41,828 nt of DNA from the NCBI RefSeq assembly GCF_003063355.1, contig NZ_NESH01000010.1, forward strand, positions 1-41,828, given 5' to 3'. Of this stretch, positions 24,481-34,977 are shown piece after piece (the first letter of the stretch is position 1; the number at the start of each line of letters is the position of its first letter). This DNA comes from Limnohabitans sp. Bal53. Lineage in GTDB: Bacteria; Pseudomonadota; Gammaproteobacteria; Burkholderiales; Burkholderiaceae_C. The position numbers and the translations under genes are program-made. The notes beneath the pieces are model-generated. The model was not told the origin of the DNA. It saw nothing but the letters and a program-made list of their open reading frames with translations, and did no database searches.

Positions 24481-27312
24481 ATGACCAGTTTATTGACCCG
24501 TTCGGCTTTTCGATGGTTCACCTCGGTGTGCGCGGGCGCGTGCCTGTTCGTCCCGCTTGCCAAGGTGTCAGCCCACGCCGCACAACCCTCGCTCGCCGCA
24601 CCGGTGGCTGACCTGTGCAACAGCACGGACCCCAGCACGGTACTGCAGGCCAACCCACAGGCACTGCCCGCACAGGCGCACTGGCTGCACGGTGCACTGC
24701 TGCAGTGGCCCGCTCACACCGCCCTGACCAATGGCCACCGTTTCAGCCTACTGGCTTCGCCAAAAAGCCGTTTGCAAGTGCAGCTTGGCCGCCCCGCCGA
24801 AGGGGTTGAGCAGCGCTGGCCCCTGCGCATTTCCCCTGGTCCTTTATCGCCAGCTCTGCGACAACGCTTTGACTTCCTCAAACCAGGTGTGTTGCTGCAG
24901 ATGCCCCCGCTGTCTGGCACCGCGCAGCGCGCCCTGCACACACAACAAACCGTGCTGGTTGAAGAAGACGCACAAGGCCGGGTGGTGGCCGCCACACGCG
25001 TGCAGGCCGCAGGCGCGCTCGATGCGCTTTTTGCGCCCAGCGCACAAGCTGTGCACTTGGGCCCCAGCTTTCACGGCCAACAAGTGAAACTGGCCCTGTG
25101 GGCTCCCACCGCGCAACAGGTGCAGCTGTGCCTGTACCCCGGGGCCACAACACCTGCCAGCCAAATGCAAGTGTTGCAGCGCGACGCCACCAGCGGCACC
25201 TGGTCGGCCACGCTGCCCGCCAAAGCCACTGGCGCGTATTACCGTTTTGCCGTGACCGTGCATGTGCCCGGTGTGGGTTTGGTTCGCAACCTCGTCACCG
25301 ACCCTTACGCCGTCAGTTTGAGTGCCAACTCCCTGCGCAGCCAGATTTTGGACCTGAACGACCCGGCCTTGCAGCCTGCGAACTGGATGCGTGACACGCC
25401 CCCGGCCACCGTCCGCCAAGCCACCGACATGGTGATCTACGAATTGCATGTGCGGGACTTTTCAATCAGCGACGACTCCGTGCCCGTGGCCGACCGTGGC
25501 AAGTACCTGGCTTTCACCCATGGTCAGTCGCGGGGCATGCAGCACCTCAAAGCCTTGGCCCGTGCTGGCCTGACCGATGTGCATTTGCTGCCCGTGTTTG
25601 ACCTGGCCAGCGTGCCCGAAACCTCGTGCCTGAGCCCACAGCCCTCGGGCAACGCCAACAGCGACAGCCAACAAGCCGCAGTGAAAGCCGTGGCCGCACA
25701 AGACTGCTTCAACTGGGGCTACGACCCCTTCCATTTCAATGCCCCCGAAGGCAGCTACGCCAGCGATGCACAAGACGGCACACGCCGCGTGATCGAGTTG
25801 CGCCAGATGGTGCAAGCCCTGCACCGCGCGGGGCTGCGCGTGGGCATGGACATGGTCTACAACCACACCTCGGCCTCTGGGCAGCACGCGCAATCGGTGC
25901 TCGACCGCATCGTCCCCGGCTACTACCAGCGGCTCAATGACCAAGGCGTGGTCGAGCGCTCCACCTGCTGCGACAACACAGCCACCGAGCATGTGATGAT
26001 GGACAAGCTGATGTCCGACTCGGTGCTGCTGTGGGCGCGCCACTACAAAATGGACTCCTTCCGATTTGACCTGATGGGGCACCAACCCAAAAAGGCCATG
26101 GTGCGCATGCACCAGCGCATCGAGAAGGCCTTGGGACGGCGCATCGACTTCATTGGCGAAGGCTGGAACTTTGGCGAAGTGGCCAATGGAGCACGTTTTG
26201 TGCAGGCCTCGCAGCTGTCTTTGAACGGCACAGGCATCGGCACCTTCAATGACCGTTTGCGCGACGCCGTGCGTGGCGGCAGCGCCAGCGACACCCCCGA
26301 GCGCATTCAGGCCGACCAAGGCTACATCAGCGGCTTGGTGCTGCAGCCCAACGCCCAGGCCCGCGCTGGACAAAACCCACAAGACCTGATGAAAGTGGCC
26401 GACCAAGTGCGTGCCGGTTTGGCAGGATCACTGCGCACTTACCGCATGACCACCGCCACCGGTGAGCCACGCGCTTTGCAGGACATCCCCTACGGCACAC
26501 AGCCCACGGGCTATGTGCAAGAACCCAGCGAAGTGGTGAACTACACCGAAAACCACGACAACCTGACGCTCTGGGATAGCTTGGCCTTCAAACTGCCCCG
26601 CACCACCAGCTCAGCAGAACGCGCCCGGGTGCAAGTGCTGGGCGCAGCCCTGGTGGCCTTCAGCCAAGGCGTGGCCTACTTTCATGCGGGGCAAGACATC
26701 CTGCGCTCCAAGTCGCTTGACGGCAACAGCTACGACTCGGGCGACTGGTTCAACCGCTTGGACTGGACCTACCAAACCAACCACTTCGGCACAGGCTTGC
26801 CGCCCCAACAAGACAACGGGCACCTGTACCCTCTGATGCGCGACCTGCTGCCAGACCCGGCGCTGCAAGCGGCCCCCGCCGACATCGTTTTTTCGCGTGA
26901 TGCCTTCCGTGACTTACTGAAAATCCGCGCCAGCAGCACGCTGCTGCGCATGCCCACGGCGGCGGACATCCAGCAACGGTTGCGATTTTTCAATGTCGGT
27001 CCCACACAAAACCCGGCCGTGATCGCCGCGCACCTGAATGGCCGTGGCCTGAGCGGAGCCCGCTTTGACGAAATGGTGCTGCTGCTCAATGTCGACGCCC
27101 GCCCCCACAGCGTGAGCGATGCGGCGCTGCAGGGCAAAGCCTTGCAACTGCACCCGGTACACCTGGACCCGGCAGCCGCCGACACACGGCCAGCACAGCT
27201 GGCCCACCATGATGCGGCCACCGGGCGCGTTGAGGTGCCTGCACGCACCGCTCTGGTTTATGTTTTGCCTGCCAGCACGTCTGACACCAAGCCCATGGAT
27301 TCCCCTCAATGA
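24481..27312 (+). CDS. pulA: Exported pullulanase-type alpha-1,6-glucosidase (GH13)
   Basis: This 943-residue debranching enzyme is predicted to cleave alpha-1,6 links in pullulan or branched dextrins. A signal peptide ([22 protein letters not shown]) is followed by a pullulanase N2-type domain (about 40-190). A CBM48-type domain comes next ([20 protein letters not shown], about 200-295), then the barrel with the pullulanase hallmark FNWGYDP (near 410-416). The triad is Asp530 ([10 protein letters not shown]), Glu560 ([10 protein letters not shown]) and Asp693 ([12 protein letters not shown]). The ATG at 24481 is used rather than TTG two codons earlier. First gene of the rightward glucan operon; its stop overlaps the binding-protein start in ATGA. 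Confidence 0.93.
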   Translation: MTSLLTRSAFRWFTSVCAGACLFVPLAKVSAHAAQPSLAAPVADLCNSTDPSTVLQANPQALPAQAHWLHGALLQWPAHTALTNGHRFSLLASPKSRLQVQLGRPAEGVEQRWPLRISPGPLSPALRQRFDFLKPGVLLQMPPLSGTAQRALHTQQTVLVEEDAQGRVVAATRVQAAGALDALFAPSAQAVHLGPSFHGQQVKLALWAPTAQQVQLCLYPGATTPASQMQVLQRDATSGTWSATLPAKATGAYYRFAVTVHVPGVGLVRNLVTDPYAVSLSANSLRSQILDLNDPALQPANWMRDTPPATVRQATDMVIYELHVRDFSISDDSVPVADRGKYLAFTHGQSRGMQHLKALARAGLTDVHLLPVFDLASVPETSCLSPQPSGNANSDSQQAAVKAVAAQDCFNWGYDPFHFNAPEGSYASDAQDGTRRVIELRQMVQALHRAGLRVGMDMVYNHTSASGQHAQSVLDRIVPGYYQRLNDQGVVERSTCCDNTATEHVMMDKLMSDSVLLWARHYKMDSFRFDLMGHQPKKAMVRMHQRIEKALGRRIDFIGEGWNFGEVANGARFVQASQLSLNGTGIGTFNDRLRDAVRGGSASDTPERIQADQGYISGLVLQPNAQARAGQNPQDLMKVADQVRAGLAGSLRTYRMTTATGEPRALQDIPYGTQPTGYVQEPSEVVNYTENHDNLTLWDSLAFKLPRTTSSAERARVQVLGAALVAFSQGVAYFHAGQDILRSKSLDGNSYDSGDWFNRLDWTYQTNHFGTGLPPQQDNGHLYPLMRDLLPDPALQAAPADIVFSRDAFRDLLKIRASSTLLRMPTAADIQQRLRFFNVGPTQNPAVIAAHLNGRGLSGARFDEMVLLLNVDARPHSVSDAALQGKALQLHPVHLDPAAADTRPAQLAHHDAATGRVEVPARTALVYVLPASTSDTKPMDSPQ

Positions 27313-28583
27313 CTGCAATGAAACCACCTCTTCCAACCCTGCACCGCTGGATGTTGGGCATGGGCCTGGCCTTGGGCCTGGGCACCGCCGCTCAGGCCGT
27401 GGAGATCACCATCACCTGCGGCCCCAGCGGCAGCGATGTGGAGTTCTGCCTGAAACACGCCCAAGCTTGGGCCGCCAAAACCGGCCACACCATCAAGAAC
27501 TTTTCGCCGCCCACCAGCTCCACCGAAAAACTGGCGCTCTACCGCCAGCTCTTTGCCGCCAAGTCGGGGGACATCGATGTGCTGCAAATCGACACCGCCT
27601 GGCCGGGCATCCTCAAAGACCACCTGCAAGACCTCAAGCCCTTCAGCAAAGGGCTAGAAAACCAGCACTTCCCGGCCATCGTGGCTAACAACACCGTAAC
27701 CGGACGGCTGCTGGCCATGCCTTGGTACACCGATGCGGGCCTGCTGTACTACCGCAAAGATTTGCTGACCAAGTACAAGCTGCCCGTACCCACCACTTGG
27801 GAAGATCTCACCGCCGCCGCGCAAAAAGTGCAAGCTGGGGAACGCGCCAAAGGCGACAATGATTTTCATGGCTTTGTGTTCCAGGCCAAGGCCTACGAAG
27901 GCCTGACCTGCAACGCGCTCGAATGGGTCAGCGGCAGCGGCGGTGGCACCGTGGTCGATGAACAAGGCCAGATCACCATCAACAACGCACAGGCGGCACA
28001 AGCCCTGAACCGCGCCGCCCGCTGGATCGGCACCATCTCGCCCGTGGGCGTTCTCAACTACGAAGAAGAAGAGGCACGCGGCGTGTTCCAAAACGCCAAC
28101 GCCTTGTTCATGCGCAACTGGCCTTATGCCTGGTCCTTGCTGCAAAAGGACGACAGCTTGGTCAAGGGCAAGGTGGGCATTGCCAAACTGCCCGGCACCC
28201 CCAGCGCCGCCACCTTGGGTGGCTGGCACTTGGGCGTGTCCAAGTACAGCAAGCACGCCGCCATTGCCGCCGATTTGGTGATGTACATGACCAGCGCCCA
28301 GGTGCAAAAAGCCCGCGCCATAGGCGGCTCCTTCAACCCCACGCTGCCTGCGCTGTACAAGGACAAAGACATCATCACCGCCAACGACTTCATGTCGAGT
28401 TTGGCCGATGTGTTTGCCAACAGCGTGGCCCGCCCCACCACCGCCACCGGCCTGAAGTACCCGCAGGTCAGCCAAAGTTTTTACAACGCGGCGCACGAGG
28501 TCATGTCCCAACGCGCCACCGGGGAAGAGGCGGTCAAAAAACTTGAATCCCGCCTCAAACAAATCCGCCGCAAACACTGGTAA
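27309..28583 (+). CDS. ABC sugar-binding protein (MalE-like, family 1)
   Basis: This 424-residue periplasmic protein should capture maltooligosaccharides and deliver them to the permeases encoded next. The signal peptide (WMLGMGLALGLGTAAQA) is followed by typical family 1 features: FSPPTSSTEKLALYRQLFAAKSGDIDV as paced periplasmic-binding strands, LLAMPWYTDAGLLYYRKDLL, and TWEDLTAAAQKV. The first ATG overlaps the pullulanase stop by four bases; an alternative ATG at 27318 also leaves an intact signal peptide. The similarity resembles trehalose/maltose/alpha-glucoside binding proteins of the ThuE/AglE sort, so sucrose or trehalose cannot be excluded; the gene order favours alpha-glucans. Confidence 0.88.
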   Translation: MTAMKPPLPTLHRWMLGMGLALGLGTAAQAVEITITCGPSGSDVEFCLKHAQAWAAKTGHTIKNFSPPTSSTEKLALYRQLFAAKSGDIDVLQIDTAWPGILKDHLQDLKPFSKGLENQHFPAIVANNTVTGRLLAMPWYTDAGLLYYRKDLLTKYKLPVPTTWEDLTAAAQKVQAGERAKGDNDFHGFVFQAKAYEGLTCNALEWVSGSGGGTVVDEQGQITINNAQAAQALNRAARWIGTISPVGVLNYEEEEARGVFQNANALFMRNWPYAWSLLQKDDSLVKGKVGIAKLPGTPSAATLGGWHLGVSKYSKHAAIAADLVMYMTSAQVQKARAIGGSFNPTLPALYKDKDIITANDFMSSLADVFANSVARPTTATGLKYPQVSQSFYNAAHEVMSQRATGEEAVKKLESRLKQIRRKHW

Positions 28584-28589
28584 GCCCCC

Positions 28590-29504
28590 ATGAACTCCAG
28601 AATCCGCACCGCCTGGCTTTTCCTCACCCCCATGATCGTGCTCATGCTGATCGTGGCGGTGTGGCCCTTGGCCCGCTCCATTTGGTTCAGTTTCACCGAC
28701 ACCAACATCAACGACATCGCCGCAGGCCAATATGTGGGCCTGGAAAACTACTTCGGTGAATACGGCTTGTTCTTCAACCCCAACGACGAAGAGGGTTTTT
28801 GGGCTGGGGACTGGGGCGTGTCGATCCGCAACACCTTCAGTTTTGCAGTGGTCTCGGTCATCCTCGAAACCCTGACAGGTTTGGGTTTGGCGCTGCTGCT
28901 CAACCAAGAGTTCAAGGGCCGTGCCTTTGTGCGCACCGCCGTGCTGGTGCCGTGGGCCATCCCGACCATCGTGTCGGCCAAGATGTGGGGCTGGATGCTC
29001 AACGACCAGTTTGGTGTGATCAACACCCTGTTGCTGAACGCCGGGCTGATCAGCCAAAAAATCGCCTGGACGGCCGAGCCCAGCTACGCGCTGTGGACGG
29101 TGGTCATGGTCGATGTGTGGAAGACCACACCCTTCATGGCCTTGTTGATTTTGGCCGCGCTGCAAACCGTGCCCAAGGACTGCTACGAAGCCGCCCGCGT
29201 GGACGGGGTGCACCCGCTGCGCGTGTTCTGGAAGATCACACTGCCCCTGATCCGCCAGCCGCTGTTGGTGGCCATTGTGTTTCGCCTGCTCGACTCGCTG
29301 CGGGTGTTTGACCTGATTTATGTGCTGACCGCCAACGGCAGCACCACCATCAGCATGTCCGGCTTTGTGCGCCGCGAAATGGTGGAGTACGGCAACATGG
29401 GTTTTGGCTCAGCGGCGTCAACCTCGCTGTTCCTCATCATCATGCTGACCGCCATCCTTTTCCTGCGCTTGGCCCGCGTGAAACTTGCCGAGGACGCCCG
29501 ATGA
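28590..29504 (+). CDS. ABC sugar permease, MalF-like
   Basis: This 304-residue inner-membrane subunit begins with a hydrophobic segment (WLFLTPMIVLMLIVAVWPLARSIWFSF) and has about six membrane helices. The EAA motif that contacts the ATPase is visible in CYEAARVDGVHPLRVFWKITLPLI. It should form the import channel with the next gene's product. It starts six bases after the binding-protein stop, and its stop overlaps the next start by four bases. Confidence 0.9.
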   Translation: MNSRIRTAWLFLTPMIVLMLIVAVWPLARSIWFSFTDTNINDIAAGQYVGLENYFGEYGLFFNPNDEEGFWAGDWGVSIRNTFSFAVVSVILETLTGLGLALLLNQEFKGRAFVRTAVLVPWAIPTIVSAKMWGWMLNDQFGVINTLLLNAGLISQKIAWTAEPSYALWTVVMVDVWKTTPFMALLILAALQTVPKDCYEAARVDGVHPLRVFWKITLPLIRQPLLVAIVFRLLDSLRVFDLIYVLTANGSTTISMSGFVRREMVEYGNMGFGSAASTSLFLIIMLTAILFLRLARVKLAEDAR

Positions 29505-30337
29505 ACCACCGCTCCAAACTGGCCACAGCCCTGCTGTACCTGATCTCCGCCATCGTGGTGGTCTTGTCGGTCTACCCCTTCATTTACGCCATCTCGACCT
29601 CGCTCAAAACCGGCACCGCCCTGTTCAACTCGCAGTTGATCCCCAGCAACGCCGACTTGCGCAACTACGTGGCCTTGTTTGAAGGCGTGCAGCCCTTTGG
29701 CAAAAGCCTGCTCAACTCGATCATGGTGGCGGTGCTGACCGTGGGCTTTGCCATGCTGATGGGCGTGACCGCCGCTTATGCGCTGGGCCGCATCCGTTTC
29801 AAGGGCAAGGGCCTGCTTTTGGTTTGCATTTTGGGCGTGTCCATGTTCCCGCAGGTGGCGGTGCTTTCGGGCATGTTCGAGCTGATCCAGTCGCTGGGCC
29901 TGTACAACAAGGCCCTGGGTCTGGTGCTGCCCTACACCATCTTCACACTGCCCTTTACCGTGTGGATTCTCACCACCTTCATGCGAGAGCTGCCCGGCGA
30001 ACTCGAAGAAGCCGCCATCATGGACGGGTGCGGACCGATCCGCATCATCTTTCAGGTCTTCATGCCGCTTTTGTGGCCCGCGCTGGTGTCCACCGGACTG
30101 CTGGCCTTCATCGGGGCTTGGAACGAATTCATGTTCGCGCTGACCTTTGTGGTGAGCGACACCGAGCGCACCGTGCCGGTGGCCATCTCGATGATCGCGG
30201 GGGCCACGGCGTTTGAAATTCCCTGGGGCACCATCATGGCCGGTTCGGTGATCGTCACCGTGCCGCTGCTGCTCTTGGTCTTCGTTTTCCAAAAACGCAT
30301 CGTGTCAGGCCTGACGGCCGGTGCGGTCAAAGGTTGA
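29501..30337 (+). CDS. ABC sugar permease, MalG-like
   Basis: This 278-residue second channel subunit has about six membrane helices (LLYLISAIVVVLSVYPFIYAIS at the start) and the EAA loop LEEAAIMDGCGPIRIIFQVFMPLL. It is translationally coupled to the first permease through an ATGA overlap. Together with the ATPase encoded two genes downstream it forms an importer of the carbohydrate-uptake-1 family. Confidence 0.9.
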   Translation: MNHRSKLATALLYLISAIVVVLSVYPFIYAISTSLKTGTALFNSQLIPSNADLRNYVALFEGVQPFGKSLLNSIMVAVLTVGFAMLMGVTAAYALGRIRFKGKGLLLVCILGVSMFPQVAVLSGMFELIQSLGLYNKALGLVLPYTIFTLPFTVWILTTFMRELPGELEEAAIMDGCGPIRIIFQVFMPLLWPALVSTGLLAFIGAWNEFMFALTFVVSDTERTVPVAISMIAGATAFEIPWGTIMAGSVIVTVPLLLLVFVFQKRIVSGLTAGAVKG

Positions 30338-30359
30338 ACTTTTTTTCATTACAAACACC

Positions 30360-32000
30360 ATGAGCAAAGCACCCAACAACAACTGGTGGCGCGGCGGCGT
30401 CATTTACCAAATCTATCCCCGCTCTTTTGCCGACAGCAACAGCGACGGCGTGGGCGACTTGCCGGGCATCACCGCCCAGCTGGACTATGTGGCCAGCCTG
30501 GGCGTGGACGCGATCTGGCTGTCACCGTTTTTCAAAAGCCCAATGAAGGATTTCGGCTACGACGTGAGCGACTACTGCGACGTCGATCCGCTGTTTGGCA
30601 CGCTGGACGATTTCCGCACCTTGGTGCAAAGCGCACACGCCAAGGGTCTCAAGGTGGTGATCGACCAGGTGCTCTCGCACACCTCGGACCAGCACCCCTG
30701 GTTTGAGGAAAGTCGCGCCTCCAAAACCAACCCCAAAGCCGACTGGTATGTGTGGGCCGACGCCAAGGACGACGGCAACCCGCCCAACAACTGGCTGAGT
30801 GTGTTCGGTGGCAGCTCCTGGCAATGGGACACCCGCCGCAAGCAGTACTACCTGCACAATTTTTTGGCCAGCCAGCCCGACCTGAACTTCCACAACCCCG
30901 AAGTAGTCGAGGCCATTTTGGGCACCGTCAAATTCTGGCTGGAACTGGGTGTGGACGGCTACCGCTTGGACACCGCGCCGTTCTACTTCCACGACAAGGA
31001 ACTGCGCAACAACCCGGGTCGCGGGGGGGCCAAGGAAGGCGACAACACGGTGTCCGACGTCAACCCCTACGGCTGGCAGTGGCATGTGTATGACAAAGAG
31101 CGCCCCGAGAACCTTGAATTTTTCAAGAAACTGCGCGCCCTGGTCGACCAGTATCCCAACACCACCATGGTCGGCGAGATCGGCACCGACGACAGCATTG
31201 CCACCATGGCCGCCTACACCAGCGACGGCGACAAGCTGCACATGGCCTACAGCTTTGACTTGCTGGGCAAGGATTCGAGCGCTCCTTATTTGCACGGCCT
31301 GATGCAAAAATTCGCCGAAAAAAGCCAGGGCGGCTGGCCGTCTTGGGCGCTGGCCAACCACGATGTGGAGCGGGTCGGCTCGCGTTGGGGCGGCCCCGAG
31401 CGCAACTTGCAAAAACTGCGCTTGGCGGCTGCTTTTCAGATGTGCCTGCGCGGCTCACCTTGCCTGTACCAAGGCGACGAACTCGGCCTGCCCGAGGCCG
31501 ACATCGCCTTTGAAGACCTGCAGGACCCGCCCGGCATCGCCATGTGGCCTGAGTACAAAGGCCGCGACGGCTGCCGCACGCCCATGCCCTGGGTGAGCCA
31601 AGCCACCGACATCGGCTTTGGCGATGGCTCGACCAAAGCCTGGCTGCCCTACACCGAGGCCTACCGCCCACTGGCCGCCGATGTGCAAGAGCGCGATGCG
31701 GCGTCACACCTGAACTTTTATCGACAACTGCTGCAGTGGCGTCGCACGCAACCGGCCCTCATCCACGGCGAACAAACGTTGCTGCCCGTGGACCCGCAGG
31801 TGATGGCCTTTGTGCGCGAGCACGAGGGCCAACGCGTGCTGTGCGCTTTCAACTTCAGCGCGCAAGCGGCCAGCCTGCCCCTGCCGTCCGACATGCAGGC
31901 ACTGCACACCTTAACGCTGCCCGGCCTGAGTGGCGGCTGCTTGTCGGGCCACGCTTTGGCCTTTGAGCCCTTTGGTGGCCTCATCGTTCAATTGGCCTGA
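30360..32000 (+). CDS. Cytoplasmic alpha-glucosidase (GH13 subfamily 23-like)
   Basis: This 546-residue cytoplasmic enzyme is predicted to release glucose from the non-reducing end of imported alpha-glucosides. It has GVIYQIYPRSFADSNSDGVGDLPG, SQPDLNFHNPEVVEAIL, Asp204 (GYRLDTAPFYFHD), Glu273 (MVGEIGTDD) and Asp335 (LANHDVERVGSRWG). The RLDTxxFYFHD pattern is typical of AglA-type alpha-glucosidases from rhizobial agl loci, which also lie inside ABC transporter operons. The ATG at 30360 is chosen because the family N terminus starts there; an upstream frame to 30321 overlaps the permease. No signal peptide. It sits between permease and ATPase genes. Confidence 0.92.
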   Translation: MSKAPNNNWWRGGVIYQIYPRSFADSNSDGVGDLPGITAQLDYVASLGVDAIWLSPFFKSPMKDFGYDVSDYCDVDPLFGTLDDFRTLVQSAHAKGLKVVIDQVLSHTSDQHPWFEESRASKTNPKADWYVWADAKDDGNPPNNWLSVFGGSSWQWDTRRKQYYLHNFLASQPDLNFHNPEVVEAILGTVKFWLELGVDGYRLDTAPFYFHDKELRNNPGRGGAKEGDNTVSDVNPYGWQWHVYDKERPENLEFFKKLRALVDQYPNTTMVGEIGTDDSIATMAAYTSDGDKLHMAYSFDLLGKDSSAPYLHGLMQKFAEKSQGGWPSWALANHDVERVGSRWGGPERNLQKLRLAAAFQMCLRGSPCLYQGDELGLPEADIAFEDLQDPPGIAMWPEYKGRDGCRTPMPWVSQATDIGFGDGSTKAWLPYTEAYRPLAADVQERDAASHLNFYRQLLQWRRTQPALIHGEQTLLPVDPQVMAFVREHEGQRVLCAFNFSAQAASLPLPSDMQALHTLTLPGLSGGCLSGHALAFEPFGGLIVQLA

Positions 32001-32030
32001 ATTGACCTGAATGGGCCTGAATAGGCCCGC
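31991..32030 (+). repeat. Ten-base tandem repeat around the glucosidase stop
   Basis: Four imperfect copies of a decamer (ATTGGCCTGA, ATTGACCTGA, ATGGGCCTGA, ATAGGCCCGC) start at the end of the alpha-glucosidase gene. The first contains its TGA stop; the next two place TGA in the other two frames, so translation is closed in all frames just before the 41 bases leading to the ATPase gene. Confidence 0.7.
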
Positions 32031-32071
32031 ACCGGCCCCACCGAAACCTACACCGCGCTGGAGTACACCTC

Positions 32072-33205
<1,134 letters not shown>

Positions 33206-33239
33206 GCCCCTGCTTTTTCATTGCGTATTGGCCCCCGTC

Positions 33240-34970
33240 ATGAACTCATCCGATCAAGCTTGGTGGAAAAGCAGCGCCGTCTACCAAATCTACCCCCGCA
33301 GCTTTTGCGACAGCAACGGTGACGGCATCGGCGACATCCCGGGCATCACGAGCAAGCTGGACCATCTGAAAACGCTGGGCGTGGACGTGGTCTGGCTCTC
33401 GCCGGTGTACGAGTCGCCCAACGACGACAACGGCTACGACATCAGCGACTACCGCGCCATCATGGCCGAGTTCGGCAGCATGGCCGACTTCGACGCGATG
33501 CTGGCGGGCATGAGCGAGCGCGGCATGGTGCTCATGATGGACCTGGTGGTCAACCACACCTCGGACGAGCACGCATGGTTCCGCCAAGCGCGGTCTTCGC
33601 GTGACAACCCGTACCACGATTACTACATCTGGCAAGAACCGGTGGAGGGCCGCGAACCCACCAATTGGGAGTCGGCCTTCAGCGGCTCGGCCTGGAGCTT
33701 GAACGAGGCCACGGGCGAGTACTACCTGCACATGTTCTCGCCCAAACAGCCCGACCTGAACTGGGAGAACCCCAAGGTGCGCGCCGAGGTCTATGACCTG
33801 ATGCACTTTTGGTTCAAAAAAGGCGTGCGCGGTTTTCGCATGGACGTGATCAACCTGATCTCCAAGCCCTGGCGTGCGGACGGCAGCCTGGCCGATGCGC
33901 CCGTGGTGCAGCGGGGTTTTTTGCAGCCCGCCTTCGAGATGGTCAAACACGGCCCGCGCTTTGTCGAGTTCATGCGCGAGATGCGCCACGAAGTGCTGGA
34001 CCATTACAACAGCCTCACTGTGGGCGAATCACCCTGCGCTACCGTGGAAGAAGCCGCCGAGATCACCCATCCCGACACTGGGGCCTTGAACATGGTGTTC
34101 CAGTTTGAACACATGGACCTGGACAGCCAAGCGGGCAAAGGCAAATGGGCGCTCAAAGCCCTGCACTTGCCCGACCTCAAAGCCAGCCTGAGCCGCTGGC
34201 AAAACGGCCTGCATGGCCGAGGCTGGAACAGCCTGTACTGGAACAACCACGACCAACCGCGCATCGTCTCGCGCTTGGGCGACGACGGCCACCAATACCG
34301 CGAGCGCTCGGCCAAAATGCTGGCCACCTGCTTGTACCTGATGCAAGGCACGCCCTATGTCTACCAAGGCGAAGAACTGGGCATGACCAATGTGGCCTGG
34401 CCCGACATCACGCACTACCAGGACATCGAAACCCGCAACATGTACCGCGTGGCCACCCAAGAAAAAGGCCAGTCCCCCGACAAAGTGCTGCGCAGCATCC
34501 ACGCCAAAGGCCGCGACAACGCCCGCACCCCCATGCAGTGGACCGCACAGGCCCATGGCGGCTTCACCACCGGCACGCCTTGGCTGTCGGTGAACAAAAA
34601 CCACGACCACATCAACGCCGAAGCAGCGCTGGCCCAGCCCGACTCGGTGTTTCACCACTACCGCCAACTGCTGGCCCTGCGCAAGCAATGGCCCGTGTTG
34701 GTGCATGGCCGCTACACGCTGCTGCTGCCCGCACACCCCCATGTTTTTGCCTACCTGCGCTCGGACGAACAACACAGCGTCGTGGTGCAGTGCAATTTCA
34801 GCGGGCAGTTCCAGCGCCTGCCGCTGACAGAACTGCCCGATCTGCGCGCAGCCACCCCCCTGATCGGCAACCTGCCCTTTGAAGAATGGCCCATGGCCCC
34901 AGACACCCTGGCCGGTTGGGAGGCCCGGGCTTACCTGCTGCCCGGTGCAGCTTTAACACACAACGATTGA
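33240..34970 (+). CDS. Cytoplasmic oligo-1,6-glucosidase/alpha-glucosidase (GH13 subfamily 31-like)
   Basis: This 576-residue cytoplasmic enzyme is likely to split isomaltose-type or short branched dextrins left after debranching. It shows AVYQIYPRSFCDSNGDGIGDIPG, DLVVNHTSDEHAWF, Asp202 (GFRMDVINLISKP), Glu263 (TVGESPCAT) and Asp338 (YWNNHDQPRIVSR). RMDVINxISK is the pattern of oligo-1,6-glucosidases. The ATG at 33240 begins the family's standard N terminus; longer upstream frames overlap the ATPase gene. Trehalose-6-phosphate hydrolase and sucrose isomerase are related activities, less likely in this setting. Confidence 0.92.
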   Translation: MNSSDQAWWKSSAVYQIYPRSFCDSNGDGIGDIPGITSKLDHLKTLGVDVVWLSPVYESPNDDNGYDISDYRAIMAEFGSMADFDAMLAGMSERGMVLMMDLVVNHTSDEHAWFRQARSSRDNPYHDYYIWQEPVEGREPTNWESAFSGSAWSLNEATGEYYLHMFSPKQPDLNWENPKVRAEVYDLMHFWFKKGVRGFRMDVINLISKPWRADGSLADAPVVQRGFLQPAFEMVKHGPRFVEFMREMRHEVLDHYNSLTVGESPCATVEEAAEITHPDTGALNMVFQFEHMDLDSQAGKGKWALKALHLPDLKASLSRWQNGLHGRGWNSLYWNNHDQPRIVSRLGDDGHQYRERSAKMLATCLYLMQGTPYVYQGEELGMTNVAWPDITHYQDIETRNMYRVATQEKGQSPDKVLRSIHAKGRDNARTPMQWTAQAHGGFTTGTPWLSVNKNHDHINAEAALAQPDSVFHHYRQLLALRKQWPVLVHGRYTLLLPAHPHVFAYLRSDEQHSVVVQCNFSGQFQRLPLTELPDLRAATPLIGNLPFEEWPMAPDTLAGWEARAYLLPGAALTHND

Positions 34971-34977
34971 GTCCTTC

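Noticed and set aside
27654..29213. 519-codon open frame on the minus strand
   Set aside because: It lies opposite the binding protein and first permease; the translation is rich in His, Gly and Gln without any domain, typical of a shadow frame.
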